From a virus, in the IMG/VR virus record IMGVR_UViG_3300031884_000002, positions 248,001 through 312,000 of that record: a stretch of DNA of 64,000 bases, one strand, 5' to 3'. The notes beneath the pieces are model-generated. The model did no database searches, was not told the DNA's origin, and saw only the letters and a program-made list of their open reading frames with translations. The translations under genes were made by a program, and so were the position numbers. How positions within the stretch are numbered: the first letter of the stretch is position 1; every line of letters begins with the position of its first letter. This document shows, piece after piece, positions 37,373 through 45,757 of this stretch.

Positions 37373-37717
37373 TTAATGTTGTATCCATCCTCTAACAAAT
37401 ATATGGTTCCATCTATTTGTTATATCGAGATTAAAATAATTACCATCGGGATTTATAAATATTTCTCCGAAATAAACTCGATGAACGTGAGTTATACCTA
37501 AATATTTTATCTTTTTAATAATATTTGATTTCCAATCATATGGTATATCCATATTATCACGATTGGGATATATTCCTAAATCATATGTTACAGTAATATA
37601 AGGTTGATTATCCAATGTTATATTTGCCGGTGTATCAGTAAAAACAAATCCGGCTTGTAATATTTCATCAGTGGTAAGAACATTCCTACCATATTCACAA
37701 AATTCTTTATTATTCAT
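37373..37717 (-). CDS. Hypothetical protein (114 aa)
   Basis: An alpha/beta protein with an N-terminal Cys-containing helix (NNKEFCEYGRNVL), then PYITVTYDLGIYP and THVHRVYFGEIFINPDGNYFNL strands. Its ATG overlaps the stop of the homing endonuclease upstream (ATGA). I do not recognise the family. No signal or membrane segment. Confidence 0.5.
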   Translation of the reverse strand: MNNKEFCEYGRNVLTTDEILQAGFVFTDTPANITLDNQPYITVTYDLGIYPNRDNMDIPYDWKSNIIKKIKYLGITHVHRVYFGEIFINPDGNYFNLDITNRWNHIFVRGWIQH

Positions 37718-38583
37718 ATTTTATATTTATTTACAAGTTCGTCTATTATATCAAATTCCTTTTTAATATCTATTTTTCGTTTTATATCTTCTTTTATTCT
37801 ATATAAAATAAAACCATTATCAAATGCTAATTTAGTTTTTATATCGTCGTTTTTTGATTTTCGTTCTTCGTGCCAATAATATCCATCATATTCTATTAAA
37901 ATTTTATCAAATAATATAATATCATACACATATGGATATGGAAAAATAACATATGAACTATTTACATTATTTTTTCCATATTTATTGGATAATAATTCAT
38001 GTATTTTTATTTCAATTGCTGATTTTGTTTTTGTTTCTGGACTTAAAAACTGTTTTAATTTTGTTATTCTTCTCATTTCAATCGGATTAACTACATTAGT
38101 TATAATCCAATATTTCTTTAATATTCGCTTGTCACATTTTATTTTAAATTTTTCTTTTAATATTTCAAAATTACATATATGATCTTTATAGTATTCAAAT
38201 GATTCTTTCAATATATCTAAAGTTAAATCTAATTTCCTCATTCCTTCCGAATAAATACGTTCTTTATTAAGTTCTCTATATTGTTTATTCTTTAATATTA
38301 TTGTATTTATAGTATCTTTGGTATGAGTTTTTCCATAAAATCCATTACGTTCTCCTAAATTGGATATTCTATTTTTTTCATTTGACTCTTGTTGTTTTAA
38401 ATCTGCTATTTTTTTACCATATTTAAATACCCATACATCATAATTTGTTCTTCCGTACATCGGATTATTTTTACCAGAATAATCATGAATGGCTGCTCCG
38501 ATTTTTTTCTTAGATTCTTCGGTATGGTGCTTTCCATAAAATGGATTATTCTTACCTTCATAATTTTTAATTTGATTTGACAT
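37714..38583 (-). CDS. Homing endonuclease: NUMOD3 repeats plus Vsr-like nuclease (289 aa)
   Basis: I choose 38583 because GAGAGG lies 7 nt before it; codons further upstream lack a binding site. Three NUMOD3-type units open the protein (GKNNPFYGKHHTEES, GKNNPMYGRTNYD, GERNGFYGKTHTKD). The C-terminal 100 residues contain YPYVYDIILFDKILIEYDGY and WHEERKSKNDDIK, a Vsr/PD-(D/E)XK-type nuclease core. Such fusions are free-standing homing endonucleases. It follows the GMP reductase-like gene by about 50 nt. Confidence 0.75.
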   Translation of the reverse strand: MSNQIKNYEGKNNPFYGKHHTEESKKKIGAAIHDYSGKNNPMYGRTNYDVWVFKYGKKIADLKQQESNEKNRISNLGERNGFYGKTHTKDTINTIILKNKQYRELNKERIYSEGMRKLDLTLDILKESFEYYKDHICNFEILKEKFKIKCDKRILKKYWIITNVVNPIEMRRITKLKQFLSPETKTKSAIEIKIHELLSNKYGKNNVNSSYVIFPYPYVYDIILFDKILIEYDGYYWHEERKSKNDDIKTKLAFDNGFILYRIKEDIKRKIDIKKEFDIIDELVNKYKI

Positions 38584-38633
38584 ACACATCCTCTCGCTAT
38601 ACCAATATACATATAAATCAAACATTAAAATAA

Positions 38634-39602
38634 TCAATAAATTATTTGATATTCACATTTTCTAATGTCTTTTAATTTAGTGCCACCAGCGTAACTTATG
38701 CTTGACTTGAGAGATTGTTCTATCAATTTAATCATTTCCAAGGTTGTTAAACCATTGGTTTTGATATTATCCAATAAAGTTCCTTCGACGTGTTCGTTTC
38801 CTTTGGCTTTTCGACTAGCATTTCCATAATATCCATTTATAATAGCCGGAGAGTCTATACAATTTTTAAATAATGCTCCACTTAAAATGAAATCGGCACC
38901 AAATCTAATAGATTTGGTAATATCTCCAATTAAAACCTCTCCATTATCAATCGTTAATCCTCCATCGGATATTATATCAATATTGGATACGGTAGCACAT
39001 TCATATAAATCGCTAATAGTAGTTGAACCAAACCCAGTAAATTGCCGAGTTCTACAACTTGCCGATACACCTATATTTATTTTGGCTGCATTTACTCCGT
39101 ATTTCTCTAACCATAAAACCCAATCGACAGAATCTCCGTTCCCTACTATTAGATATGTATTTTTAAAATTATTCTTAATATATTCAATAACTGGAAGTAT
39201 TACATCATTATATGAAAATGCAACATCTATACAAATGCTATCAATTCTATATCCGGTCTGTTTAATCCATCTTAATAAGTCTAAATCTTGTTTTTTTATT
39301 CCAATTGATATAGATACAAAATACAAATTGTTGTTATTGGACCATTCTATATAATTTTTTATGTGGTTATAATCACCTATTCTATGCCAAATATGAAACC
39401 ATTTACTGTCATCGAATTTTTTAATGATATCATAATTTAATATAGATACCATATTACTTGGAATAACTGGAGCATTTACTTTTTTATTGGCTATAATGGT
39501 AGAAATATCACATTCGCTTCGTGATGATACTACACATTTTCCATGTTTTAGAAGAATATTTTTATAGTTTAATGAAATTTCATTTTTTAAAATAGTAGCC
39601 AT
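38634..39602 (-). CDS. GMP reductase/IMP dehydrogenase family enzyme (322 aa)
   Basis: A TIM-barrel enzyme of purine nucleotide metabolism. GMP reductase converts GMP to IMP with NADPH; IMP dehydrogenase runs the oxidative direction with NAD+. The active-site loop reads INIGVSASCRTRQFTGFG with Cys183 as the likely thioimidate residue. DGG in IISDGGLTIDNG and GADFILSGALF bind phosphate. There is no CBS pair, and the length is close to GMP reductase, so I favour that. The loop departs from the usual GPGS form, so activity should not be assumed. Start at 39602 after the sigma70-type promoter. Confidence 0.8.
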   Translation of the reverse strand: MATILKNEISLNYKNILLKHGKCVVSSRSECDISTIIANKKVNAPVIPSNMVSILNYDIIKKFDDSKWFHIWHRIGDYNHIKNYIEWSNNNNLYFVSISIGIKKQDLDLLRWIKQTGYRIDSICIDVAFSYNDVILPVIEYIKNNFKNTYLIVGNGDSVDWVLWLEKYGVNAAKINIGVSASCRTRQFTGFGSTTISDLYECATVSNIDIISDGGLTIDNGEVLIGDITKSIRFGADFILSGALFKNCIDSPAIINGYYGNASRKAKGNEHVEGTLLDNIKTNGLTTLEMIKLIEQSLKSSISYAGGTKLKDIRKCEYQIIY

Positions 39603-39612
39603 ACAAGCCACT

Positions 39613-39640
39613 ATTATAGTAGAATTATAACAGAAGTAAA
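39613..39640 (-). promoter_or_regulatory. Sigma70-type promoter for GMP reductase-like gene
   Basis: TTTACT, 16 bp, TATAAT on the minus strand, followed by TGGCTTGT directly before the ATG. Confidence 0.7.
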
Positions 39641-39646
39641 CTTATT

Positions 39647-39865
39647 TTAATTTTCAGAAGCCATTTCGTAACCATTATCCAAATATGTTTTTAAATCCTT
39701 TTTGTTTATATAAATCATAGCACCTTTATCCACAATCCAATAAACCTCTATTTTAATTTTATCCGGCTTATCCTTATAAATAAATTTATCAGAATTACTC
39801 GATGTATTTTCATTTAATCGAAACGAATGTAATCCTGTTCTTTGAAATAGGACTCCTCGGAACAT
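39647..39865 (-). CDS. Small hypothetical protein (72 aa)
   Basis: A basic small protein with strands KIKIEVYWIVDKGAMIYINK and a C-terminal helix. It lies 14 nt after the large internal protein gene and is probably co-transcribed with it as a late gene. No domain recognised; the ribosome binding site is weak. Confidence 0.45.
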   Translation of the reverse strand: MFRGVLFQRTGLHSFRLNENTSSNSDKFIYKDKPDKIKIEVYWIVDKGAMIYINKKDLKTYLDNGYEMASEN

Positions 39866-39879
39866 ATATTATTATTTTA

Positions 39880-41484
39880 TTATCTAACGGCTATGGCATT
39901 TACATATGCCGAAATATCATATTTATCCAATGGCTGTTCTACAGAACCGGCACCATGAGCAGTAATATTACCTACTAATTTAGTTGGCTTTCCTTTATTA
40001 TTAGTAAATGGAATTGAAATCTGCCATTCTTTATATTTTGGTATTCCATTAGAAGTATCGGCATGTCCTCCATATTTAGCACTTTCGAGGGTAACGTCCA
40101 ATCCTAATTCTTTTAATTTGGTAAATATTTTATGTATTTGTTCCCAGCTATTATCAGAAAATAAACCTCTGGATAATTCCGCCAATACTTTATTTACAAA
40201 AGAAGTAGCCGCAACATTAGATTTACCTTCAAGTGGATTGGATGTAATTCCTATATTTTCTTCGTTGAAGTTTCCATAGGCATCAGCAGGACGTTTGGCA
40301 CCACGATTCATTCTCTTAGGAGGAAGTGATGTTTTATCTTGTGTTTCACGACATTTAGGACATTTATCAGTTCCTTTATCAACTACTCTACCACATCCTT
40401 TACATGTTCCAAAATTAGCATGATTTTCAATCTCCATTCCTTCAATTTCCATACCCTCTTTTACAAGATGTTGAGATACTTCTAAACAATCAGGACACAT
40501 TACTTTACAAGACCCCGGCTTCGATGGATGTGAAACATCTTTTCCACAATCACAACAATGATGTTGAATATCACTTTTTTCTTCTTCAAGTTTTTTATGT
40601 AATTTCCAAGCAGTTGCATATATGGCATCAGGATTATTTGGATATTCTTTTTTTAACTTATCATATATTTTTTTAGGAAACTTAGGTGGCAATTTCTCAT
40701 CTAATGTTTTCAAATCTGTATCGGAACCTAAATCTTCTTCCATTTTTCTCATTTTAGCATTCTGGTCTTCATAACTTTCTAAATTAGCACCGGCACCGTT
40801 AGACCACGGATCGAATCCTTCTGTTAATTTCGTTCCAAATCTTACTAAACTAACAGTATCCGAATGTCTATCATATACTAATGTATATTTTCCTACCTTA
40901 TATGTTTTATCATAAGTTCCCCAAGGTGCTTCTTGAGATACACTCATGGAATGTTCGTTTTCACCACCCATATCCCATTGAGACATATACTGAATTGCGG
41001 CTTTTGGACCTTTTGTATTTAATAAATCAATTACCGGTTTAGCATCATTATATTGTAAAGTAACTATAGTATAATAAGTTCTTCCTGCTTCATCAAGTCT
41101 AGGTTCATCACTGCGAACTCTCATTTCAGGAGCATGTGAATATTCTCCAGTATCCAGTTGATGTTCTGTATCATTTGCTCCACCATATTTAGATACTAAA
41201 TCTTGATACATCATTTCTTCCATAGACCCTTCCTGTGGTCCTCTTGAAATTTGTCCGGGAGAAAAATCAGATGTGCTTAATGCTGAATATAAATTACTAT
41301 CCTGTCCCCCATGATAATCATTAGCAAACCAATAAATGGCGGCTTCAGCATCATATTCAAATCCCTCTTCATTTCCAAATTGAGAACGAAGATATTCCAT
41401 CATTTCTTCTTTAGAAGGGTCTTGAATTGAAGTTTCATTCAAAACTTCCGTGATACATCGCTTGATTATTTGTTTTATATTCAT
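39880..41484 (-). CDS. Large internal head-type protein with two zinc ribbons (534 aa)
   Basis: The N-terminus MNIKQIIKRCITEVLNETS is an amphipathic leader with ITE and LNE sites suited to the prohead protease. Residues 130-215 form a strand-rich domain. At about 280 lies FPKKIYDKLKKEYPN followed by AIYATAWKLHKK, a short module I know from other large-phage proteins. Zinc ribbons follow (CCDCGKDV with CKVMCPDC, then CKGCGRVV with CPKC, about 310-385). The C-terminal 120 residues are a separate alpha/beta domain. The octamer lies 10 nt before the start. An internal or core protein is inferred. Confidence 0.6.
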   Translation of the reverse strand: MNIKQIIKRCITEVLNETSIQDPSKEEMMEYLRSQFGNEEGFEYDAEAAIYWFANDYHGGQDSNLYSALSTSDFSPGQISRGPQEGSMEEMMYQDLVSKYGGANDTEHQLDTGEYSHAPEMRVRSDEPRLDEAGRTYYTIVTLQYNDAKPVIDLLNTKGPKAAIQYMSQWDMGGENEHSMSVSQEAPWGTYDKTYKVGKYTLVYDRHSDTVSLVRFGTKLTEGFDPWSNGAGANLESYEDQNAKMRKMEEDLGSDTDLKTLDEKLPPKFPKKIYDKLKKEYPNNPDAIYATAWKLHKKLEEEKSDIQHHCCDCGKDVSHPSKPGSCKVMCPDCLEVSQHLVKEGMEIEGMEIENHANFGTCKGCGRVVDKGTDKCPKCRETQDKTSLPPKRMNRGAKRPADAYGNFNEENIGITSNPLEGKSNVAATSFVNKVLAELSRGLFSDNSWEQIHKIFTKLKELGLDVTLESAKYGGHADTSNGIPKYKEWQISIPFTNNKGKPTKLVGNITAHGAGSVEQPLDKYDISAYVNAIAVR

Positions 41485-41494
41485 ATAGATATAA

Positions 41495-41502
41495 TATAAA
41501 TA
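41495..41502 (-). promoter_or_regulatory. Late-type octamer TATTTATA (minus strand)
   Basis: It lies 10 nt before the start at 41484. Confidence 0.5.
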
Positions 41503-41505
41503 TAC

Positions 41506-43200
41506 TCAAATATTCCATTCATACTTAAAATTACCACAATCCCATATTCTATCCCATCCATTATTTTTCATATTTTCCCATTCTGATAAAGAAGGATTGA
41601 ATGATTTTAGTATTTTTGATAATTGGTCTTTTCTAAAATTAAACCTATGATATCTCTTATAGTTTTTACGATGATTTCCAAAATACCAGTAACTCGGAGC
41701 AGTTTTCCCTGTGAGTTTTAAGTTTAATTTTTCATATACGTTAGAATTAGAAAAACTCCACCGTCTATCAGCATATGATATAATTTTAATTGGTTTATAA
41801 TTAGTAATAAAGTGTTTTAGTAGTTTATCGCATATGCCGGTTATTATATAAGAAGTTTTAACACATAATCTATATAATTCATATGTTCCATCTTTTTTAA
41901 CCTGTCCTAAACATTTTCTAAGTTGTCCGAATGTTGCCACTGCTACTAATTCATTGTTATGATATGCACCAAGTCGAATAGAAGACGTTTTTTCTTTTCC
42001 TTGAATGTGATTATTATTCAGAAAATCTATATAAGAATTATCGGTTATTTCTTTAATAATACATTTTCTTGCATTTATTTTAATTGAGGCATTACGTTTT
42101 AGGATATGTTTTAACTTTGATTTAATTAGTTCCTTTTTATTTATCCATTCATCCTCAAATAAATGAATAAGTCTAATTCCTATTTTTTCACATTCTTCCG
42201 TTTTTGATACGTGATATGTTTTATTTTTACATCCTCCTATTTCACTGTGCCAGTATAATCCATCACATTCTATTGCAATTTTCAATATGGGTATGTATAT
42301 ATCTAACTCTCTATTATTTAATAATATTCGTTTGTTTTCTTCTACTGATATGGTAGACGGTAATATTGAACGAATAAAATCGGTAACTTCTTTTTCAAAT
42401 GTAGATATACCAGAATTGCAGGTAGTGCATCTAGGCAAATCTCCATCTTCTAAACAATCATCGAATACAACTTTACATATATTACATTTAAACTTATATT
42501 TCTTAAATAATCCTCCGCTCAGATATTCATCTCTTGAAAATAACGGTTCGGCTAATGACTGTAACCTATTACTTGTAAACAAACTATCATAAAATATTCC
42601 CCGTCTTGTATTTATTCTTTTATTAGCCACCGACTTTACTTGTTGTATATTTTTTACTCCGTATTTCTTAAATACCGCATTTTCTATTTTAGATTTATCA
42701 CTTAATATCCACTCTACTCCATAATTTTTTAAACACGTTTCTTTTTTCTTATTTGATATTTCTAATGATTTTGACACATTATCAACACCATATTTTTCCA
42801 TGATTGTGGCTTTGCATTTTTCTTTCACTGTCGGATTCTGAAATCCATATTCAGTTCCGTATTTTTTAATATTTGAGTATTTAATGTTATTTTTTGTAGA
42901 TTGATTTGTCTGGGCGCATTTATATGAACAATTTTTGGAATACCCTAATCCGTAAGAATGAAATTTTACTAAATTATTACAGTTTATATTAGAACATTTT
43001 ATAGGTTCCAATTTATTATTTAGAATATGCCATACTCTTTGACCTATAGTTATATCATCTGGTAAAAACGAAGTTGCCGCAATTATTTCATTATATTCAA
43101 ATAATTTAGAGTTTACCGTAAACCAACGTAATGACATTCTACTTGAAATGGTTATATTTTTACAAAATAAATTTTCCAATATCCAGTTTTTTAAGTTCAT
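41506..43200 (-). CDS. Large homing endonuclease: KYGV repeats plus Vsr-like nuclease (564 aa)
   Basis: I start at 43200, after the promoter; an earlier codon lies within it. The order is: an N-terminal domain with a Cys cluster (CSNINC, then CSYKC), four KKYGVxN-type DNA-binding units (about 110-200), and a second zinc knuckle (CNICK, CTTC). A Vsr/PD-(D/E)XK core follows (ELDIYIPILKIAIECDGLYW, then HLFEDEW, about 300-370). The C-terminal 170 residues resemble an acyltransferase-like fold often attached to such nucleases. It sits directly after the protease gene but has its own early-type promoter. Confidence 0.75.
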   Translation of the reverse strand: MNLKNWILENLFCKNITISSRMSLRWFTVNSKLFEYNEIIAATSFLPDDITIGQRVWHILNNKLEPIKCSNINCNNLVKFHSYGLGYSKNCSYKCAQTNQSTKNNIKYSNIKKYGTEYGFQNPTVKEKCKATIMEKYGVDNVSKSLEISNKKKETCLKNYGVEWILSDKSKIENAVFKKYGVKNIQQVKSVANKRINTRRGIFYDSLFTSNRLQSLAEPLFSRDEYLSGGLFKKYKFKCNICKVVFDDCLEDGDLPRCTTCNSGISTFEKEVTDFIRSILPSTISVEENKRILLNNRELDIYIPILKIAIECDGLYWHSEIGGCKNKTYHVSKTEECEKIGIRLIHLFEDEWINKKELIKSKLKHILKRNASIKINARKCIIKEITDNSYIDFLNNNHIQGKEKTSSIRLGAYHNNELVAVATFGQLRKCLGQVKKDGTYELYRLCVKTSYIITGICDKLLKHFITNYKPIKIISYADRRWSFSNSNVYEKLNLKLTGKTAPSYWYFGNHRKNYKRYHRFNFRKDQLSKILKSFNPSLSEWENMKNNGWDRIWDCGNFKYEWNI

Positions 43201-43221
43201 ATGCTTAGTCTTTGTAATATA

Positions 43222-43249
43222 ATTATAACAAAAAGACAAAATATATCAA
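43222..43249 (-). promoter_or_regulatory. Sigma70-type promoter for homing endonuclease
   Basis: TTGATA, 16 bp, TATAAT on the minus strand. It shows that the endonuclease is expressed separately from the late head genes around it. Confidence 0.65.
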
Positions 43250-43272
43250 CTTATTTTAATTTCATTCTGGTA

Positions 43273-43899
43273 TTAGTTCAATTCGGAGAGAATGTTATAA
43301 ATCAACTCGTCGGTTCGTTCCCATCGGTTGGTCATTGGATTTTTAACAATTCCTTCGGCAAGTGAAATTTGTTCTACGGGTGCCATAAACGCACCTTGAA
43401 CTGAAGGATTACTTACAAAGTCCCAGCATATAATACTGTAATCATTATTAACTTCAACCGAAGATTCTGATAATTTTCTTACGGAACCAGTTCCACGGCT
43501 TGATATTCCAACTCTGATATTACACTTGAATAACTCTCTCAAAATATTTCCACTTGGAGTTGTTAATACATCAATGTCAGCAATTAAATCATTACCATTC
43601 CATTTAAGACCAACTATATTATGAGATACATTTTTAAGATTTACAACTTCAGTTTCAGCATGGTCTAATTCTCCAACTGCTCGTTTTTCATTTATAAATG
43701 TATTAACATATTCCGATACACTTTTATCCAAAACATCATCGGGATATACTCTTCCATTTTGATTGCGGACACCCTTTCTTTGTACTAAGCCACGAACTCT
43801 AAACGGTTTGGCTTCATTCATTAGGGACTCTTTTAATAAAGTATCATCTACCTCAAATGTTATACATTCTATTAACAATTTTTTATTTATATCATTCAT
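43273..43899 (-). CDS. Prohead protease, T4 gp21-like (208 aa)
   Basis: A serine protease that matures the prohead by cutting scaffold, capsid and internal proteins. Catalytic landmarks are His80 in AVGELDHAE and the Ser in GISSRGTGSV (133-134). The YPDD start of the fold and a WDFVSNPSVQGAFM segment near residue 160 also fit the S78/gp21 group. The N-terminal 30 residues (LLKESLMNEA) carry a possible self-cleavage site. The gene overlaps the upstream endonuclease by ATGA, so it may depend on translational coupling across an inserted gene. Confidence 0.88.
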   Translation of the reverse strand: MNDINKKLLIECITFEVDDTLLKESLMNEAKPFRVRGLVQRKGVRNQNGRVYPDDVLDKSVSEYVNTFINEKRAVGELDHAETEVVNLKNVSHNIVGLKWNGNDLIADIDVLTTPSGNILRELFKCNIRVGISSRGTGSVRKLSESSVEVNNDYSIICWDFVSNPSVQGAFMAPVEQISLAEGIVKNPMTNRWERTDELIYNILSELN

Positions 43900-44615
43900 A
43901 ATGGTATTGAATAAGTAGGATATGATTTATATAATTTATTATATTTCTTACTATATCTAATTATTTCTTTTATTTTTTCGTTTTTTAACAATTTTTTCGT
44001 TCTTCCTAAATCAAGAAATTTATTTTTCTTTTTTTCGTGCTGTGGTTCATCATACTCAAATGCTATTGAGTTTTTATAATCGTATCCATCAAGACAAAAT
44101 CCATCTATCCATACTTCTCCACCGTTTAACGCATGTTGAAAATTATATCCGTTTTTTGTTCCGTAATTTTCAATAAATACACACGCATCTTTATTAAAAT
44201 TTGACACTCCTCCTTGTGTTTTAATTCGAAGTATAGCCGATTGTTTCATTTTATTGCGACATTCCGATGAATAAATTCTATTTTTAGAAATACATGAATA
44301 ACATAAACAATTTATTCGTTTTAATGCTTTATTTGGAGTTGATGCTTTAACATCTTTTTTACAATTAGAACATTTTCTATACCATATATTATTCAAGTCG
44401 TGCCATACTAATCCACTTGATATAGCATCCAAAACAGGTTGAGAATATTTTCCTTTTTTTGGACTCTCTTTACCATATAAATGATGTCGGCTACCTTTTT
44501 TAGAACATGATAAGCACATAGAGCCTAATGATAATGCTCGTTTAAGATTGTGCTTAGACGAATATAATAATTCTTTATTACATATCGAACAAGTTGTCTT
44601 ATAATCATTAGTCAT
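43896..44615 (-). CDS. Homing endonuclease with zinc knuckles and PD-(D/E)XK-like end (239 aa)
   Basis: Two Cys-rich knuckles at the N-terminus (CSICN, then CLSC) are followed by SRHHLYGKESPKKG, a NUMOD3-like unit, and a further pair (CSNC, then CLCYSC). The C-terminus has GGEVWIDGFCLDGYDYKNSI and AFEYDEPQH, a nuclease core of the Vsr-like class (Asp, then Glu-x-Asp). It is inserted between a core protein and the prohead protease and has the late octamer 4 nt before its start, so it seems to have acquired late expression. Confidence 0.7.
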   Translation of the reverse strand: MTNDYKTTCSICNKELLYSSKHNLKRALSLGSMCLSCSKKGSRHHLYGKESPKKGKYSQPVLDAISSGLVWHDLNNIWYRKCSNCKKDVKASTPNKALKRINCLCYSCISKNRIYSSECRNKMKQSAILRIKTQGGVSNFNKDACVFIENYGTKNGYNFQHALNGGEVWIDGFCLDGYDYKNSIAFEYDEPQHEKKKNKFLDLGRTKKLLKNEKIKEIIRYSKKYNKLYKSYPTYSIPL

Positions 44616-44619
44616 AATA

Positions 44620-44627
44620 TATAAATA
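44620..44627 (-). promoter_or_regulatory. Late-type octamer TATTTATA (minus strand)
   Basis: It lies 4 nt before the start at 44615, between the stop of the core gene and the homing endonuclease. Confidence 0.5.
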
Positions 44628-44630
44628 TAT

Positions 44631-45485
44631 TTATTTTTCTCTATAAACCTTCTTTATTCGTAAATCCCAATATTGGTCTTTTTTATTCTCTTCCAATTTA
44701 ACAACTTTTAACAACGGGGCTTTATTATAAAATAGATTTTGTAAACCTTTATTATCTAATTGATATTTTAACATATTGGACGGTATTTTTAATTCAAATA
44801 CCGATACTATTACTCCATGTTCTTTTCGGTCAGTCCAACCTATTTTTTTAACTAAATCTTTTAACGGAGTTTCTTTTTTCTTTAACAGTAAAGGAAGCCA
44901 TGATTTAATATCTTCAGTTATATCGAAAATTGAATATGCCTCATAATGTTTATTAACATTAACATCTTTTTCTTCTTCTTTAATATGAGATATAGGTTCC
45001 GGATTTAAAACAGGGACTTTAGATTGATTGCTATTAGGGCTATTATTGACAGGATTAGGATTATTGTTATTATCATGTGGAACCTCCGGTTGTTTAATTT
45101 GGGCTGGATTGACTCCCTTTTGAGGAGATGGTTGACCGGTTGCCTGTCCTATAATTTTAATTTTCTCACTCGTGGATAAAAAATATTTTTTTGGTTTAGA
45201 TGACATATCAGTAGCAATTATCACATAATGCCCATAATAATTTTCAATTGTAACGTTATTTATATCAAACTCATATTTGGTAGAAAACTGTTTATATCCT
45301 CTTGAAGATTTAGCAATAACTCTTTTACCCTTTAGATATTGGTTAATTTTAGTTTGATATTTTTTAATCAATTCTTTAGATTCTGTTTTTAATGAAGTTA
45401 AGAATTCAGAATACTCAATTCCAATATCAAAAAATTGAAGATTATCATCTGTTGTATTTTCTAACAATGTCGCTAATATTATCAT
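44631..45485 (-). CDS. Prohead core-type protein (284 aa)
   Basis: Begins MIILATLLENTTDD, with LLE as a possible protease site. Residues 20-115 form an alpha/beta domain. A Pro/Asn/Gln-rich flexible linker lies at 120-170, and the C-terminal 110 residues are a second domain (YSIFDITEDIKSWLPLLL). Its position between portal and protease matches that of T4 gp67/gp68 core genes, but I see no direct similarity. Its ATG overlaps the upstream endonuclease remnant's stop (ATGA). Confidence 0.5.
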   Translation of the reverse strand: MIILATLLENTTDDNLQFFDIGIEYSEFLTSLKTESKELIKKYQTKINQYLKGKRVIAKSSRGYKQFSTKYEFDINNVTIENYYGHYVIIATDMSSKPKKYFLSTSEKIKIIGQATGQPSPQKGVNPAQIKQPEVPHDNNNNPNPVNNSPNSNQSKVPVLNPEPISHIKEEEKDVNVNKHYEAYSIFDITEDIKSWLPLLLKKKETPLKDLVKKIGWTDRKEHGVIVSVFELKIPSNMLKYQLDNKGLQNLFYNKAPLLKVVKLEENKKDQYWDLRIKKVYREK

Positions 45486-45751
45486 TTTAATTCGGATTGT
45501 AATATTTTTTCTGTTATATCAAACTCAGTATATTTTATTCGTAATAATTTTATATTCTTATTTTTAGCATATTCGGTTTTAATATTATCTTTATATTTGA
45601 TATATTCTAGGTCTTTATACGTTATTTTATGCCCGTTAAAATTTCCTCCATATGATACTTCAGCCGGAGTTTTATTATTTAATGAAAAATCCCATTCTTT
45701 ACTTATTTCTGGATAAGTTATATCTAATTTATTTTGTAATTCCTTTAACAT
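45482..45751 (-). pseudogene. Remnant of a zinc-ribbon/Vsr-like endonuclease (89 aa)
   Basis: The first half (YPEISKEWDFSLNNKTPAEV, then SYGG) is the start of the treble-clef repeat found in DUF4379-type nucleases, but the expected Cys/His ligands are missing. The second half (YKDNIKTEYAKNKNIKLLRI, then KYTEFDITEKIL) matches the last segment of Vsr-like homing endonucleases. The catalytic middle is absent, so this looks like an endonuclease gene reduced by internal deletion with its frame preserved, perhaps because flanking genes are translationally coupled through it. Confidence 0.55.
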
Positions 45752-45757
45752 TTTTCA

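Noticed and set aside
38887-39354. A 155-codon open frame opposite the GMP reductase-like gene
   Set aside because: The opposite strand encodes a clear enzyme. This frame has no family features or start signals.
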